A stretch of 64,000 nt of DNA from Methanomicrobiales archaeon (GCA_012729535.1 JAAYCY010000005.1:78373-142372), one strand, 5' to 3'. Positions 28,619 through 38,875 are shown, counted from the stretch's first letter. Notes: a model not told the origin generated them from the sequence alone. Made by a program: numbers and translations.

Positions 28619-29021
28619 ATCCTGTCCCGTTTTACATCCAGTTAATATATTATATTATCGTAGGAGTTTATCAGGTTTGAGGAGAATTGGTGGCGATCTT
28701 TGACATACACATATAATTATTTCCAAGGAGCGGATGAAAAACCAGCAACCTAAATATTTTTTCATGATATTGTATCCACCGGATACGGCAATATGACATA
28801 TAAATTTCTTCTGAATTGCTGATAGATTCACCTGCATGATAATATATCAGTTTTCAAGACAAATTACATTTCTACCGAAAATAATAGATTCATTACTATG
28901 TGCACCCTTTTTTACTTTACTAATTCTGACGGGATGAAAATCACATTCATGATCTTACCAGATTCGTAATTGCATACGGTTGAAGTCCTCATTTACAATT
29001 AGAGATAATAATCAGGCATTT
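28619..29021. other. 403-base gene-free region with a hairpin
   Basis: No credible coding frame. The left edge holds the promoter of the Ig-like gene (minus strand). At 28767-28794 there is a hairpin: ATATTG-TATCC pairs with GGATA-cgg-CAATAT across a 3-base loop, with one 3-base bulge. The rest is A/T-rich with scattered T-runs. The region also takes the end of the lonB-tldD-tldE-aroD operon. A small RNA cannot be excluded. Confidence 0.4.
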
Positions 29022-29780
29022 TTATCTGTAATGCTGCTGTGATTCTCTGGAAAAGATTGAGGGATCTCCTGAACGGACCGGTCTGCCTTCAAACCAGGGA
29101 TCAACAAAACCAGGGCTGAGAAGATGTGATAACAATTGCATTTCTTTAATACTGTATTGTCCTGGAGATGTGGCACTTTCGATATAACAATAGGTATAAA
29201 GAGAACCAAAGAGACAAAGCAACGGACGTGCATATCGATAAATCGTTCCGGTGACACTCATGATAACCGGATATGGACACTCTGAAGTTATTTTGAGCAG
29301 GGTAAGTAGATCTTCCTGGTTCTGTGGTTGAACTGCTATTTTAACAATATCACCAAAAACATGAAGGGTTGTCATCAGTTTCATGAGTTCTGCAGAATCT
29401 GGCATATAGTTCTGATGGCAGGAAGCAATTACCGTTTTTTCATAGTTTTTTAGTCGCTCTGCATGGTCCTTAAACCGGATTTCCAGATCTACCATATCCA
29501 CATCAGGAAGATAAGGAGATAACCTGTCCCATAATCCTTCAGTTCCTCCTGCATATGCTCCTCCTTCATCGCTGCTACGGATTGTGAGAATGATGGGGCC
29601 GTCAAATGACTTTCGTAGATTGTGAAGAGCATCATCAATAGGTTCTGTTATCATATCCAGCCTGATTTCTAGGGCGTCAGCTTCCTTTATCATAGGAGAA
29701 TCAAATTCGCGTGGACTGGATAAAGAAGCAATAATCCGGATGATTCTATTTGAATCGGCCTTTAATGCATCATGGATCAT
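29022..29780 (-). CDS. aroD: 3-Dehydroquinate dehydratase, type I
   Basis: 252-residue TIM-barrel enzyme of the shikimate pathway (3-dehydroquinate to 3-dehydroshikimate). Type I signatures are ALEIRLDM (residues 36-43), ILTIRSSDEGG, the catalytic pair His122 (IASCHQ) and Lys147 (DIVKIAV) that forms the Schiff base, and SATSPGQ near the C terminus. The start overlaps the tldE stop in ATGA, so it is translationally coupled to the upstream genes. The combination with TldD/TldE and LonB is not an obvious metabolic grouping. Confidence 0.93.
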   Translation of the reverse strand: MIHDALKADSNRIIRIIASLSSPREFDSPMIKEADALEIRLDMITEPIDDALHNLRKSFDGPIILTIRSSDEGGAYAGGTEGLWDRLSPYLPDVDMVDLEIRFKDHAERLKNYEKTVIASCHQNYMPDSAELMKLMTTLHVFGDIVKIAVQPQNQEDLLTLLKITSECPYPVIMSVTGTIYRYARPLLCLFGSLYTYCYIESATSPGQYSIKEMQLLSHLLSPGFVDPWFEGRPVRSGDPSIFSRESQQHYR

Positions 29781-31075
29781 GATCCTCTCCCGATTACTGT
29801 AAGGTCAGAAATCCTCACATAAGGAATGATGCTACTTCCTAAAGTCCGGGTATCTTTGCTACATCCTTCTATCCGGAATAATATTTCAAAAATATTTCCC
29901 GATATCATACCGGTCCTAATTGGTTCACAGAGTTCCCCATCATGAGCAAAAAAAGGTGAAGATAATTCTACAGAAAAATCTCCAGACATAGGATTTGCCG
30001 TATGGGCACCAATGAGATCATGAACGAAAATCCCTTTTTCATCAAAGACTGATATCTCCGGACCTGATAGTACCAGGTTATGATTTCCTATTGATGGTGC
30101 TCCGGATTGTCCTAACCGGACTGCACTGGCAGTTGGTGTCTGATCATACCGATATGCTGTCCGAAGATCATAAGCATAAGACTTCAGGATACCATTTTCA
30201 ATAAATGGTATTTTTTTAACAGGCATTCCTTCTCCATCCCAGGCACAATTTGCTAGACCTCTGGTATCAAACGGATCATCGATGACTGATATCGCTTCAT
30301 GAGCGACCATCTGTCCAGATTTTCCCGCAAAAAACGAACGTCCGGTGTGAACATTACGCCCTGACAAAGCAGGAATAATCGCTGCATCAAGTAATTGGGA
30401 AAAAGCTGTTGGTGAAAAAATTACATCATAAGATCCGGTTTTTATCTCTTCTCCACCTTGACCTTTACTAGCAAAAAAAGCAGCTTTTTCACCGGTTTTT
30501 TCAGGATCAATCAGATCAAGGTTCCATGATGCATCATGTTCAAATCCTGTTGACTGACCAGCAATCATTTCAAGGCTGATATGAGCAGAAGTTCCTTTCA
30601 CTGAATAAAGCAGTCCGTTACTATTTGCAAGAGTGTGTTCTGACCATGCAAGTGAGGCAGATCCTGATGTAATATTAGCGGGGTATTTATCTGAACCTGA
30701 TTTAAGCTGCGATATAAGTTCCATTATGAGATCCGGATCCGGAGTAATCCGGTTATCATAAGCAAGGGGTTCCTGAGAGAGATTTTCGGGTCCTGGAAGT
30801 CCTTTCCAAGGAATCGGGTCAGCAAATCTGGAACTTACCAATGCAGCATCAAGACATTTTTTCCAGGAATCAGGATTGTCAGTGCATGAAACACCGATTT
30901 TCCCATTATTAATTACCCGGATAATCAGTCCAAAACCCTGTGTACGGTTTCCGATAGCGATATCATTCTGTTTCAGGTCAGCACCAATCGATTCAGAGCG
31001 GGCTAGTAAAATTTCAGTTTCATCAGTAATTTTTTCTGCTGCCCGCAAAATTTCATCAATCAATTTCACACCCAC
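29777..31075 (-). CDS. tldE: TldE/PmbA-type partner of TldD metalloprotease
   Basis: 432-residue protein of the TldD/PmbA family. It is the non-catalytic subunit of the TldD-TldE heterodimer, which degrades unfolded or modified peptides. The HExxxH motif is absent, as expected for TldE. Family stretches visible are TQGFGLIIR, DVIFSPTAFSQLLDA, FDTRGLANCAWDGEG and HTANPMSGDFSVE. The start is GTG at 31075 or 31069, inside the last codons of tldD (20-base overlap). Confidence 0.88.
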   Translation of the reverse strand: MGVKLIDEILRAAEKITDETEILLARSESIGADLKQNDIAIGNRTQGFGLIIRVINNGKIGVSCTDNPDSWKKCLDAALVSSRFADPIPWKGLPGPENLSQEPLAYDNRITPDPDLIMELISQLKSGSDKYPANITSGSASLAWSEHTLANSNGLLYSVKGTSAHISLEMIAGQSTGFEHDASWNLDLIDPEKTGEKAAFFASKGQGGEEIKTGSYDVIFSPTAFSQLLDAAIIPALSGRNVHTGRSFFAGKSGQMVAHEAISVIDDPFDTRGLANCAWDGEGMPVKKIPFIENGILKSYAYDLRTAYRYDQTPTASAVRLGQSGAPSIGNHNLVLSGPEISVFDEKGIFVHDLIGAHTANPMSGDFSVELSSPFFAHDGELCEPIRTGMISGNIFEILFRIEGCSKDTRTLGSSIIPYVRISDLTVIGRGS

Positions 31076-32390
31076 CTACAACAGCATTGTTAAGAAGAAG
31101 ATGGGGAGAGCCATCGGTAACTGGAACGGTCTGACCTCCTTTTCCACAATAACCCGGATGGAGGGCAAGATCATTTCCGACGAGAGAAATAGAATGTAAT
31201 GTCTGTAATATTTCTCCGGATAATGATACATCCCGTACCATATCGGTTAGTTCACCATTTTGAATAATATACCCATATTCAGCATTAAACTGAAACATTC
31301 CACGCCCTGGATCAACCTGCCCCCCACGTGAACCTTTTAACAAAATACCTGATTTACACGTTTCAATAATTTCATCGTAAGTAGAATCACCATTTTCAAT
31401 AAAAGTATTACTCATGCGAACAATCGGTTCAATACCTGGCATACCCCTACAGTGTCCGGCATCCCCATTCCCCATACTTGCAAGTGTTTCTTTTGAATGA
31501 AGATATGACATCAGTATTCCATTTTTAATAATATCTGTTCGTTTTGTTTCTGATCCTTCATCATCAACCGGACAGAACCCGAATTCGGTTAGTGAGGGAT
31601 CATCAACAATGGTGAGCAGGGGAGAACCAATAGTTTCCCCTATCTTTCCCTTGAGAATAGAACTTCCTTCTTTTACCAGGTCACCTTCAGACGCATGTCC
31701 CACTGCTTCGTGGGCAAAAACCCCTGCAAGTTCAGGATCAAGTACAGCATGCATGATCCCTCCCTTACACGGTCTGGCGTCAAGAAGGTGTTCGGCCCGG
31801 TTAGCTGCCTCATGTGCCAGATCGTACCGGTGCCTGATATTAAGACCAGAAATCGTATGATCACGTTCATAACCCATTTGTACAATTCCTGATCGGGACG
31901 CCACTGCCATGATCGAAAAACCATTCCGGCAGAGATGATACTCATAGAAGTGACCATGAGAGTCTGAAAATGAAACAGTTTCATCCTTTTCAATAAAGTT
32001 TATCCGCCTGCTTACAATATCACGACCCTCAATGGATTTATATAAATCCAGTAAAATTGATACTTTTTCATCAAGGCTTACGTCTGCTGGATTCTCTCTC
32101 ATTGAAGGAACAGAATGAATTGATGAAGGAGTGTCTTTAATAGTTATATCAACGGTAGTAACTTTTGATGTGGCATATGCTTCCCTGATGAAATTTTCTG
32201 ATAATTTTTCACAATCGGCCTCTTTTCCGGAGACAGAAAAAACTCCCCATCCCTTGTCTCCAAGAACCCTTATCACTGCTTTATCAAAAAAGGAAGTGCC
32301 TGCCTGGTCAACTTTTCCATTATCAACATCAATCTGGGTGACTTCTCCGCTAACTCTCCGGATGTCATAATACCGGTATGGAATGGTCAT
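31056..32390 (-). CDS. tldD: TldD metalloprotease
   Basis: 444-residue catalytic subunit of the TldD-TldE zinc protease. The zinc motif HEAVGH (residues 227-232) lies in LAGVFAHEAVGHASEGD, and the downstream metal ligand region is GHCRGMPGIEPIVRM. The start ATG shares its A with the lonB stop (TGATG), and the gene overlaps tldE by 20 bases. The complex trims peptides in bacterial RiPP maturation (microcin B17) and toxin-antitoxin turnover. The natural target in archaea is not established. No RiPP precursor is seen nearby. Confidence 0.9.
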   Translation of the reverse strand: MTIPYRYYDIRRVSGEVTQIDVDNGKVDQAGTSFFDKAVIRVLGDKGWGVFSVSGKEADCEKLSENFIREAYATSKVTTVDITIKDTPSSIHSVPSMRENPADVSLDEKVSILLDLYKSIEGRDIVSRRINFIEKDETVSFSDSHGHFYEYHLCRNGFSIMAVASRSGIVQMGYERDHTISGLNIRHRYDLAHEAANRAEHLLDARPCKGGIMHAVLDPELAGVFAHEAVGHASEGDLVKEGSSILKGKIGETIGSPLLTIVDDPSLTEFGFCPVDDEGSETKRTDIIKNGILMSYLHSKETLASMGNGDAGHCRGMPGIEPIVRMSNTFIENGDSTYDEIIETCKSGILLKGSRGGQVDPGRGMFQFNAEYGYIIQNGELTDMVRDVSLSGEILQTLHSISLVGNDLALHPGYCGKGGQTVPVTDGSPHLLLNNAVVGGCEID

Positions 32391-34432
32391 CAGATAACCG
32401 TCCGTGGAGCAGGTAAATCGGAGTTTAATATTTTATGAGTGGTAGACCAGGCTATTGATTTTAACTTGTCCAGGAATAATTCATGATTATCCGGAACCAG
32501 TGCAATCTTAAGGACTTCATCAATTCTTTCAACCGGGATTATTTCTATTGATGTGATGAATTCATCTTCGATTAAGACATCACCAAGGTTTGCCTTTGGA
32601 ATGAGAACTTTTCTGATTCCTGCTCTGGCTGCTGCTTCTATTTTATAGGTTACTCCCCCAACAGGAAGGACATCGCCCCGGACAGACAATGATCCGGTCA
32701 TGGCAATATCCTGTCTGACAGGTATCGATTCTAACGCACTGATAGCAGCAGTAGCAACAGTTACAGAAGCCGAATCTCCCTCAACACCCTGGTATGTTCC
32801 GATAAACTGGATATGGATATCAATATTCCGAATATCTTTTCCAGTAAATCGTTTCAGGATTGCACCCACGTTCTTGATAGATTCCTGTGCTATCTCCTTT
32901 AATAAACCAGTTGCAATTATTTCTCCACCATCTCCCTGGGCAGGAGTAATGGCTGCCATGATGGGAAGAACAGACCCGGCATCACTTCCCATAACTGCAA
33001 GACCATTTACTCTTCCGATTTCTGTTCCTTCCACAACTGCAAGTTCATATTCACGGGTTCTTCGTATCATCTGTGCAGATATTTGATCCTCAATTGAGCG
33101 GGCAGTATTCTTTGCTTCTATCACATGACGACGAGTGGTGAGTTTAGCACTTTCCTGCCGGGCAAGATCTCCGGCAACCCTGATTAGACCTCCCATATCA
33201 CGGAGTTTTAAAGTCAGGTACCCTTTACGGTTGGATCTGCGCTTTGCTTCATGAAGTACTTCATCAATTGCACTACGATCAAAATGCGGAATCATACCAT
33301 CGTTTTTAATTTCCTGAGCAATAAAGCGGATAAACTTTTCCCGATTTTCAGAAGTATCCGGCATGGTATCTTCCATGTAAATTTCGTATCCGTTCCCTCT
33401 GATTCGTGACCGGAGAGCAGGATGCATTCCTTCGACGGCGTCCAAATTTCCTGCCGCTACCATCACAAAGTCACAAGGAACCGGTTCAGTTCTAACCATG
33501 GCACCAGAGGAACGCTCACTCTGACCAGTAATAGAGAATTCTCCTTCCTGCATAGCAGTCAGCAGGCTCTGCTGTGATGGAAGACCAAGAGTATTAATCT
33601 CATCAATAAAGAGAACCCCTTTGTGTGCCCGGTGTATTGCTCCCGCTTCTACTCGATCATGGGACGGAGTTTCAAGACCTCCTGACTGGAAAGGATCGTG
33701 CCTGACATCACCGAGAAGTGCACCGGCGTGTGTTCCCGTGGCATCAACAAAAGGAGCAGTCGAAGTTTTGTCATTTGACACCAGGAGTTTTGGGACCATC
33801 TGTTCTTCACGAGGGGTTGCATACCGGAGAGCCATGAAAATGAATGCTGCTGCGATAATCCCCATCAGCCACTGGTAGGTAATGAAAGCGTACCCGATGA
33901 TACCAATCATCAGGATCATAATGAGGGTATTTCTAAATTGGATCTTCTTTTTTGCTTCATTCTTATGAGCAGTTACGATTTCCTTACCCCGTCCGGATTT
34001 TACCGTTCGGATTACCGGCTCGTTCTGATCATCTGAGTTTGGATATGCCAGGATATCCTGCATCTCTTCCTTAGGAAGAAGTTCAGCCATAGCCTTTGCC
34101 AGCATGGATTTTCCCGTTCCCGGAGTTCCGATCATCATGACGTGCCTGCGCTGTGTAGCTGCTTTTCTGATAACTTCTACCGCATGATCCTGACCTATAA
34201 CCTGATCTATTAGTTTTTCAGGGACACTTACTGCCTGGGATGATCCATCAACTGGTTGTTCATTATTGTTTTGCTCCTGATCATTCCCATCAGTCATGAC
34301 ATTTCCTGTAGGCGCATTCGATATTTCATCCATGCCAAGGGTAGCTGAAATTTCCTTATCAGGCTCAATGACACCTTGATTCGGATTATCATGTATTATT
34401 TGTTCTTCTGCTAGTTCATTCACCCGATTCAT
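32390..34432 (-). CDS. lonB: Membrane-bound ATP-dependent protease LonB
   Basis: 680-residue archaeal Lon. After an acidic N-terminal tail, Walker A is GTPGTGKSM and Walker [12 protein letters not shown]. Two transmembrane helices are inserted between them in the AAA+ domain ([20 protein letters not shown] and [14 protein letters not shown], about residues 170-205). This insertion is diagnostic for archaeal LonB, which is anchored to the inner face of the membrane. The C-terminal protease domain has the Ser554-Lys597 dyad (VEGDSASV and [11 protein letters not shown]). It is the main quality-control protease at the archaeal membrane. First gene of the lonB-tldD-tldE-aroD unit; divergent from prs with an 85-base shared promoter region. 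Confidence 0.94.
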   Translation of the reverse strand: MNRVNELAEEQIIHDNPNQGVIEPDKEISATLGMDEISNAPTGNVMTDGNDQEQNNNEQPVDGSSQAVSVPEKLIDQVIGQDHAVEVIRKAATQRRHVMMIGTPGTGKSMLAKAMAELLPKEEMQDILAYPNSDDQNEPVIRTVKSGRGKEIVTAHKNEAKKKIQFRNTLIMILMIGIIGYAFITYQWLMGIIAAAFIFMALRYATPREEQMVPKLLVSNDKTSTAPFVDATGTHAGALLGDVRHDPFQSGGLETPSHDRVEAGAIHRAHKGVLFIDEINTLGLPSQQSLLTAMQEGEFSITGQSERSSGAMVRTEPVPCDFVMVAAGNLDAVEGMHPALRSRIRGNGYEIYMEDTMPDTSENREKFIRFIAQEIKNDGMIPHFDRSAIDEVLHEAKRRSNRKGYLTLKLRDMGGLIRVAGDLARQESAKLTTRRHVIEAKNTARSIEDQISAQMIRRTREYELAVVEGTEIGRVNGLAVMGSDAGSVLPIMAAITPAQGDGGEIIATGLLKEIAQESIKNVGAILKRFTGKDIRNIDIHIQFIGTYQGVEGDSASVTVATAAISALESIPVRQDIAMTGSLSVRGDVLPVGGVTYKIEAAARAGIRKVLIPKANLGDVLIEDEFITSIEIIPVERIDEVLKIALVPDNHELFLDKLKSIAWSTTHKILNSDLPAPRTVI

Positions 34433-34517
34433 TATAATTTCGACACCTGCAATACCGTTCGTGGTTATACTTTCATGGACAATTGTTTAAGTACTTTCAG
34501 ACAATCCATATGGAATC

Positions 34518-35357
34518 ATGAAGGTAGTGAGTACCGAGCGATCCCAGGTTCTAGCAACCCGCCTTGCAACTGCTTTAAATATTCCTGTTATTGATGCAAG
34601 GTGGCAGAGGTTTCCAGATGGTGAAATATATCTGCGTGCGATGGATTCAGCACAAAGAGTAATTATTTGTGGAAGTATCCTTACCAGTGATGATCTGGTA
34701 GAAATTCTACTGTTAAAAGATACCTTCAATCAATCAGATATCACGCTTGTCATTCCATACATGGGTTATGCTAGACAGGATAAACAATTCAATGTTGGTG
34801 AAGCCTTATCCGCACGGGCTATTGCAAAGGTTCTTGGCACTGATGTATCCAGAGTTTATACCATTAATATTCATGAAAAATCAATTATAAATTATTTTCA
34901 AACTAATGCAACAGATATTTCCCTTTCATCTCCCATTGCAGATTATATTAAAACACTCTCTTTGGATGATCCTCTTCTTATCAGTCCAGATGAAGGAGCG
35001 CTCCATCTATCCAAGGATGTTTCATCTTTAGGGAATTGGGAGTATGATTATCTTCAAAAAACCAGACTATCCGGAGAAGAGGTGCGTATTGCACCAAAGA
35101 CTATTCCGGTGAAGAATCGTGATATTATAATTCTTGATGATATCATTTCAACCGGGGGAACACAGGCCACAGCTGCATCCATGCTGTATAAACAAGGTGC
35201 ACGTTCAATCCACACGGTAGGAATTCATGGTGTATTGGCATCAGGTGCATATTCAAGACTGACCAGTGCAGGGATATATTCAATATCCTGCAGTGATACA
35301 ATTGAGCGGGCTTGCAGTGCGTATTCAGCAGCATCTGTTCTTGCGGATCACATCTGA
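34518..35357 (+). CDS. prs: Ribose-phosphate pyrophosphokinase
   Basis: 279-residue archaeal (class III-like, short) PRPP synthetase. It makes PRPP from ribose-5-phosphate and ATP for nucleotide, His and Trp synthesis. Motifs are RWQRFPDGEIYLRA, the ATP-binding MGYARQDKQF, and the PRPP loop IIILDDIISTGGTQATAA. Head of a three-gene unit with nob1 (14-base gap) and a gfcR-like regulator that itself carries a PRPP-binding fold, which suggests a regulatory link. Confidence 0.93.
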   Translation: MKVVSTERSQVLATRLATALNIPVIDARWQRFPDGEIYLRAMDSAQRVIICGSILTSDDLVEILLLKDTFNQSDITLVIPYMGYARQDKQFNVGEALSARAIAKVLGTDVSRVYTINIHEKSIINYFQTNATDISLSSPIADYIKTLSLDDPLLISPDEGALHLSKDVSSLGNWEYDYLQKTRLSGEEVRIAPKTIPVKNRDIIILDDIISTGGTQATAASMLYKQGARSIHTVGIHGVLASGAYSRLTSAGIYSISCSDTIERACSAYSAASVLADHI

Positions 35358-35371
35358 CCGGGAAGGATACT

Positions 35372-35857
35372 GTGAATGACATAGACTCACCATCTATCCA
35401 GATAATCGATACTTCTGCTTTTTTTTTATCAATTCCCTTAAATGGAAGATTAATGACAGTTTCACGGGTAGTTAATGAATTAAAGGATCTCAGGGGGAAA
35501 GCAAGACTTGATGTTTTGATATCCCGGGGATTGATTGTTACCGACCCGGGCAGGGATTCCATTACAGCTGTCATCGATGCTTCAGAAAAATCAGGGGATA
35601 AAACTGTTTTATCAGAGACAGATATTGATGTTCTTGCCCTTGCATATGAAATGAGAGGAAAATTATTTACAGATGATTATGCTTTGCAAAATACTGCACG
35701 ACATATGGGGGTCAGTATTTGTCCCATTTTGCAGAAGAATTCTGTGAAAAAAAAATGGAGATTGCGTTGTTCAGGGTGTGGGAAATATTATGAACGGATG
35801 CCGGAAGGGTCTGTCTGTGATGTGTGTGGGTCACCAGTGAAAAGAAAAATTAAATAG
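35372..35857 (+). CDS. nob1: Ribosome maturation endonuclease Nob1
   Basis: 161 residues from GTG at 35372, preceded by GGAAGGAT. An ATG at 35312 lies within prs and adds only a low-quality leader. The PIN domain has the catalytic acidic residues in [20 protein letters not shown] and [12 protein letters not shown]-terminal zinc ribbon follows (CSGCGKYY and CDVCGSPVK). Nob1 cleaves the 3' end of 16S rRNA in late small-subunit maturation. Starts 14 bases after prs; its stop is 1 base before the next gene. Confidence 0.9.
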   Translation: MNDIDSPSIQIIDTSAFFLSIPLNGRLMTVSRVVNELKDLRGKARLDVLISRGLIVTDPGRDSITAVIDASEKSGDKTVLSETDIDVLALAYEMRGKLFTDDYALQNTARHMGVSICPILQKNSVKKKWRLRCSGCGKYYERMPEGSVCDVCGSPVKRKIK

Positions 35858-35858
35858 A

Positions 35859-36476
35859 ATGACGAAAATCTCTGTTCAGATGTCAACCCTTGATGATTTG
35901 ATTAAAAAAGCACGTCATCTCCGTAGTGAAAGCCATAGTCCAGGCCAGATTGCAGATGAATTGTCCCTTTCCATGGAAACGGTGACCTGGCTGCTCACCC
36001 AGGAGAAAGGAGCGGCGACTCCCAAAGATGTACATATTGACTGGACCAGTGTGAGTGGAGAATCACAACTTCTTGAAGAGAGTGCCATGATGCTTCAGTT
36101 ACAGCTTCATCTTAAGGAACCAGAAGGACTGGTACCACAGGTCTACGTAGGTATTGCAATTTCCGGTATCCCTCTTGCAACACTTATGGCCGTATCTGAA
36201 GGTGTCAGACTGGGAATATATCATCCTTCCAAGCAGGTTATCGGCGATGAACCAATCGGTTCCATGAGTGGAAATTTTGGTATCCGGCCAGGAGAAAGAA
36301 TTGTCATCGTGGATGACGTAATAACCTCAGGAAAAACCCTTCAGGAAGTAATCAGTTACATTAAACAACATGGAGCGATTCCGGTTGCTTGTTGTGTCCT
36401 TTTTGATAAGCGCGGCATTCGTGATATAGATGGCGTTCCAGTATACAGTCTGTTTAAGGTCTCCCGAATCGACTGA
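35859..36476 (+). CDS. PRTase-domain transcription regulator, GfcR-like
   Basis: 205 residues. The N-terminal helix-turn-helix (about 8-55: [20 protein letters not shown]) is fused to a type I phosphoribosyltransferase domain with the PRPP loop [17 protein letters not shown] (about 148-164). This layout is that of the archaeal 'orotate phosphoribosyltransferase-like' proteins. The Haloferax member, GfcR, activates glycolysis genes. The regulated genes here are unknown, but adjacency to prs makes PRPP or nucleotide sensing plausible. It could also be an orotate PRTase in name only. ATG start, 1 base after nob1. Confidence 0.82.
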   Translation: MTKISVQMSTLDDLIKKARHLRSESHSPGQIADELSLSMETVTWLLTQEKGAATPKDVHIDWTSVSGESQLLEESAMMLQLQLHLKEPEGLVPQVYVGIAISGIPLATLMAVSEGVRLGIYHPSKQVIGDEPIGSMSGNFGIRPGERIVIVDDVITSGKTLQEVISYIKQHGAIPVACCVLFDKRGIRDIDGVPVYSLFKVSRID

Positions 36477-36506
36477 ACGGAATGATCTACACATCGAATT
36501 TCACAA

Positions 36507-36516
36507 TTTTTATATA
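36507..36516 (+). promoter_or_regulatory. TATA box of the thermosome gene
   Basis: tttttatata, centred about 45 bases upstream of the ATG, matches the methanogen TATA consensus. The expected start site about 25 bases downstream leaves a leader with GGAGGATATTCC and the ATG. This is the clearest promoter in the window. Confidence 0.6.
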
Positions 36517-36555
36517 GAACTTTAAATCCACCTGTATTGAAACGGAGGATATTCC

Positions 36556-38148
36556 ATGCTTGCTCAACAACCGATAATCATTCTGAAACAGAATGTCGAG
36601 CGTACACAGGGCTATGAAGCTCAGCGCTCCAATATTGCAGCAGCGAAAGCACTCGCTGAAGCCGTCCGCTCTACCTTAGGTCCCAGAGGTATGGACAAAA
36701 TGCTTATTGACGGAACTGGAGATGTCACTATCACCAATGATGGCATTACAATTCTTGATGAAATATCTGTCCAACACCCGGGAGCAAAAATGGTCATCGA
36801 GGTTTCCCGTACACAGGATGAAGAGGTGGGGGATGGAACCACTACCGCAGTAATTCTTGTGGGATCTTTGATGGAACAAGCAGAATCTCTGCTTAATAAA
36901 AAGATCCATCCTACGGTAATCTGTAGAGGATACAGACTCGGGATGCAAAAGGCCCTTGATATTTTACAATCCATGGCATCAAAAACGGACCCGTATAACA
37001 AGGATGTCATGAAAAAGATTGTTCAGACTGCAATTACAGGTAAATCTATTGAGGATGTCAAAGACAAAATCAGCGAGATTTCAGTAGAAGCAGTTATGAA
37101 GGTTGCTACAAAGAACGGGACAAAAATTGTAGTCAACGAAGATGATGTCAAGATAAAGAAGCAGACCGGAGCTTCAATGGATGATGCTGAACTAATAATG
37201 GGCTGCGTCATTGAAAAGGCACGAGTAAATCAGGAGATGCCGAAGCGTATCATGAACGCAAAAGTTGCTCTGGTTCAGAAGGAACTTGAAATCAAAAAGA
37301 CTGAAGTTAAATCCAAGATTAAGATATCAACTACAGAACAGGTTGAAGCGTTTGCCGAGCAGGAACGTGAAACATTAAAAGGAATGGCCGATGCAGTCAT
37401 TGCATCCGGTGCAAATGTTCTTCTCTGCCAGAAAGGCATTGCAGACGCAGCACAGTATTATCTTGCCAAGGGCGGTGTTCTCGCAATAGAGGATGTACCA
37501 GAATCTGATATGAAATTTGCTGCCCGGTCACTCAATGCTTCAATAGTATCCAAACCAGAAGACCTTACAAAAAGTGTTCTTGGTATTGCAGCAAAAGCAG
37601 AACAACTGGATGATGCTGAAATGGTAGTTATCTCCGGAATTAAAAACCCGAAGATGGTAACCATACTCCTTAGAGGTTCAACCTACTACCTTGTAGATGA
37701 GCTTGAAAGAGCAGTTGTAGATGCAACTCGTGTAGTCATGGATGCAATGGAAGATGGACTGTTTGTACCTGGAGGAGCAGCGGTTGAAAGTGAACTGGTT
37801 GTAAAATTACGAGATTATGCTGTTCAGATTGGTGGTCGGGAACAGATGGCTATTGAGGCTTATGCAGATGCATTTGCAGCAGTTCCCATTACCCTTGCAG
37901 AAAATTCGGGATATAATCCAATCGATAAACTTGTGGAACTCAAGAAAGCACATGCTGAAGGAAAAAAGAATTACGGTCTGAATGTATATACCGGAAATCT
38001 AGTTGATATGCAAAAAGAGGGAGTCATTGAACCACTCCGATGCAAAAGGCAGGCCATCCAGAGTTCTGAAGAAGCAGTTGAAATGCTCCTCAGAGTTGAC
38101 GACATGATGGTATCCCAGTCTGGCAAAAATATGCCACCAATGGAATAA
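36556..38148 (+). CDS. Thermosome subunit (group II chaperonin)
   Basis: 530-residue CCT/TF55-family chaperonin that folds proteins in an ATP-driven double ring. Signatures are LGPRGMDKML, TNDGITIL, EVGDGTTTAVIL (nucleotide site), and near the C terminus NSGYNPIDKL and RVDDMMVSQ. The C-terminal tail is SQSGKNMPPME, without the Gly-Gly-Met repeats of many thermosomes. Strong GGAGG Shine-Dalgarno and a clear TATA box. Transcribed alone; the next gene converges with a 6-base gap. Confidence 0.95.
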   Translation: MLAQQPIIILKQNVERTQGYEAQRSNIAAAKALAEAVRSTLGPRGMDKMLIDGTGDVTITNDGITILDEISVQHPGAKMVIEVSRTQDEEVGDGTTTAVILVGSLMEQAESLLNKKIHPTVICRGYRLGMQKALDILQSMASKTDPYNKDVMKKIVQTAITGKSIEDVKDKISEISVEAVMKVATKNGTKIVVNEDDVKIKKQTGASMDDAELIMGCVIEKARVNQEMPKRIMNAKVALVQKELEIKKTEVKSKIKISTTEQVEAFAEQERETLKGMADAVIASGANVLLCQKGIADAAQYYLAKGGVLAIEDVPESDMKFAARSLNASIVSKPEDLTKSVLGIAAKAEQLDDAEMVVISGIKNPKMVTILLRGSTYYLVDELERAVVDATRVVMDAMEDGLFVPGGAAVESELVVKLRDYAVQIGGREQMAIEAYADAFAAVPITLAENSGYNPIDKLVELKKAHAEGKKNYGLNVYTGNLVDMQKEGVIEPLRCKRQAIQSSEEAVEMLLRVDDMMVSQSGKNMPPME

Positions 38149-38154
38149 CCATTT

Positions 38155-38529
38155 TTAATATTCGTTTGAGCTTTCTGATTTTTCAGGCAACCTGTTCAAC
38201 CTATTTTTTATATCCTTCTGCTCCAGAGCTTCAAATCCCTGAATCATAAATTTTATCTTTGCTGCCTCATGTTCAAGTCTTTGATCTTCCTCTTCAAGTT
38301 TTCTCAGGACATTTTCAAGCATCTCAATTACTTCAGGGGATGTTTTCTTCCTTGATCCCTTAAGAATATCAAAAACGTCATCCAGATACATACCCGAAGC
38401 TTTTGCTATTGATACAGCGGAAAAACCTCTGAGTCGTGCCAGCAGATCAGGAGGAAAGGGAACTGACCAGGCAATTTTTCCGATTGTATTTTTTTCATCA
38501 CTATTTTTAAAAAGATCCATAACAATCAT
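38155..38529 (-). CDS. Small HTH-like protein with coiled coil
   Basis: 124 residues. A helix-turn-helix-like segment lies at about 30-70 (LLARLRGFSAVSIAKASGMY, then LDDVFDILKGSR), resembling a Cro/C1-type fold. A charged coiled coil follows (LENVLRKLEEEDQRLEHEAA). DNA binding is inferred only. I start it at the ATG at 38529; a TTG at 38532 and an ATG at 38520 are alternatives. It runs toward the thermosome gene with a 6-base gap. Confidence 0.6.
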   Translation of the reverse strand: MIVMDLFKNSDEKNTIGKIAWSVPFPPDLLARLRGFSAVSIAKASGMYLDDVFDILKGSRKKTSPEVIEMLENVLRKLEEEDQRLEHEAAKIKFMIQGFEALEQKDIKNRLNRLPEKSESSNEY

Positions 38530-38785
38530 CAATTAATTATTCAATGAACCCTCGATAATACCAGCAATACAGTATTCTGTTAGTAAATAAAAAATTTATC
38601 GTTGTATTGAAATATTTATAAAAATTCCTGTTTAAAGTTATTATTTAATTAAAAAGACGAAAAATCTTTCATATTTTACATTTTTAAAACATTATTACAA
38701 ATAACTGGATTTATCGAGAAATATATCGTCCCTGATTCTTCGATATACTTATCAAACGGTAGAGATAACATGATAAAGCACTTAA

Positions 38786-38869
38786 GCCGAGGTAGTCTAG
38801 TCCGGGAAGGCGGTGGTCTCGAAAACCACTGGTGGTAACACCTCGGGAGTTCAAATCTCCCCTTCGGCG
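38786..38869 (+). tRNA. tRNA-Ser (anticodon CGA)
   Basis: 84-nt class II tRNA. The acceptor GCCGAGG pairs with CTTCGGC (one G-U), discriminator G, anticodon stem GTGGT/ACCAC with loop CTCGAAA (anticodon CGA), a long variable arm (TGGTGGTAACACCTC) and T loop GTTCAAATC. No encoded CCA. A T7 run follows within 14 bases. Confidence 0.95.
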
Positions 38870-38875
38870 CTGCTG

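Noticed and set aside
28655..28837. 60-codon minus-strand frame in the long gap
   Set aside because: No Shine-Dalgarno, odd composition, and it crosses the promoter of the Ig-like gene and the hairpin.
35312..35371. Longer nob1 start inside prs
   Set aside because: The added residues read as out-of-frame prs sequence; GTG at 35372 has a ribosome-binding site and gives the normal PIN domain start.
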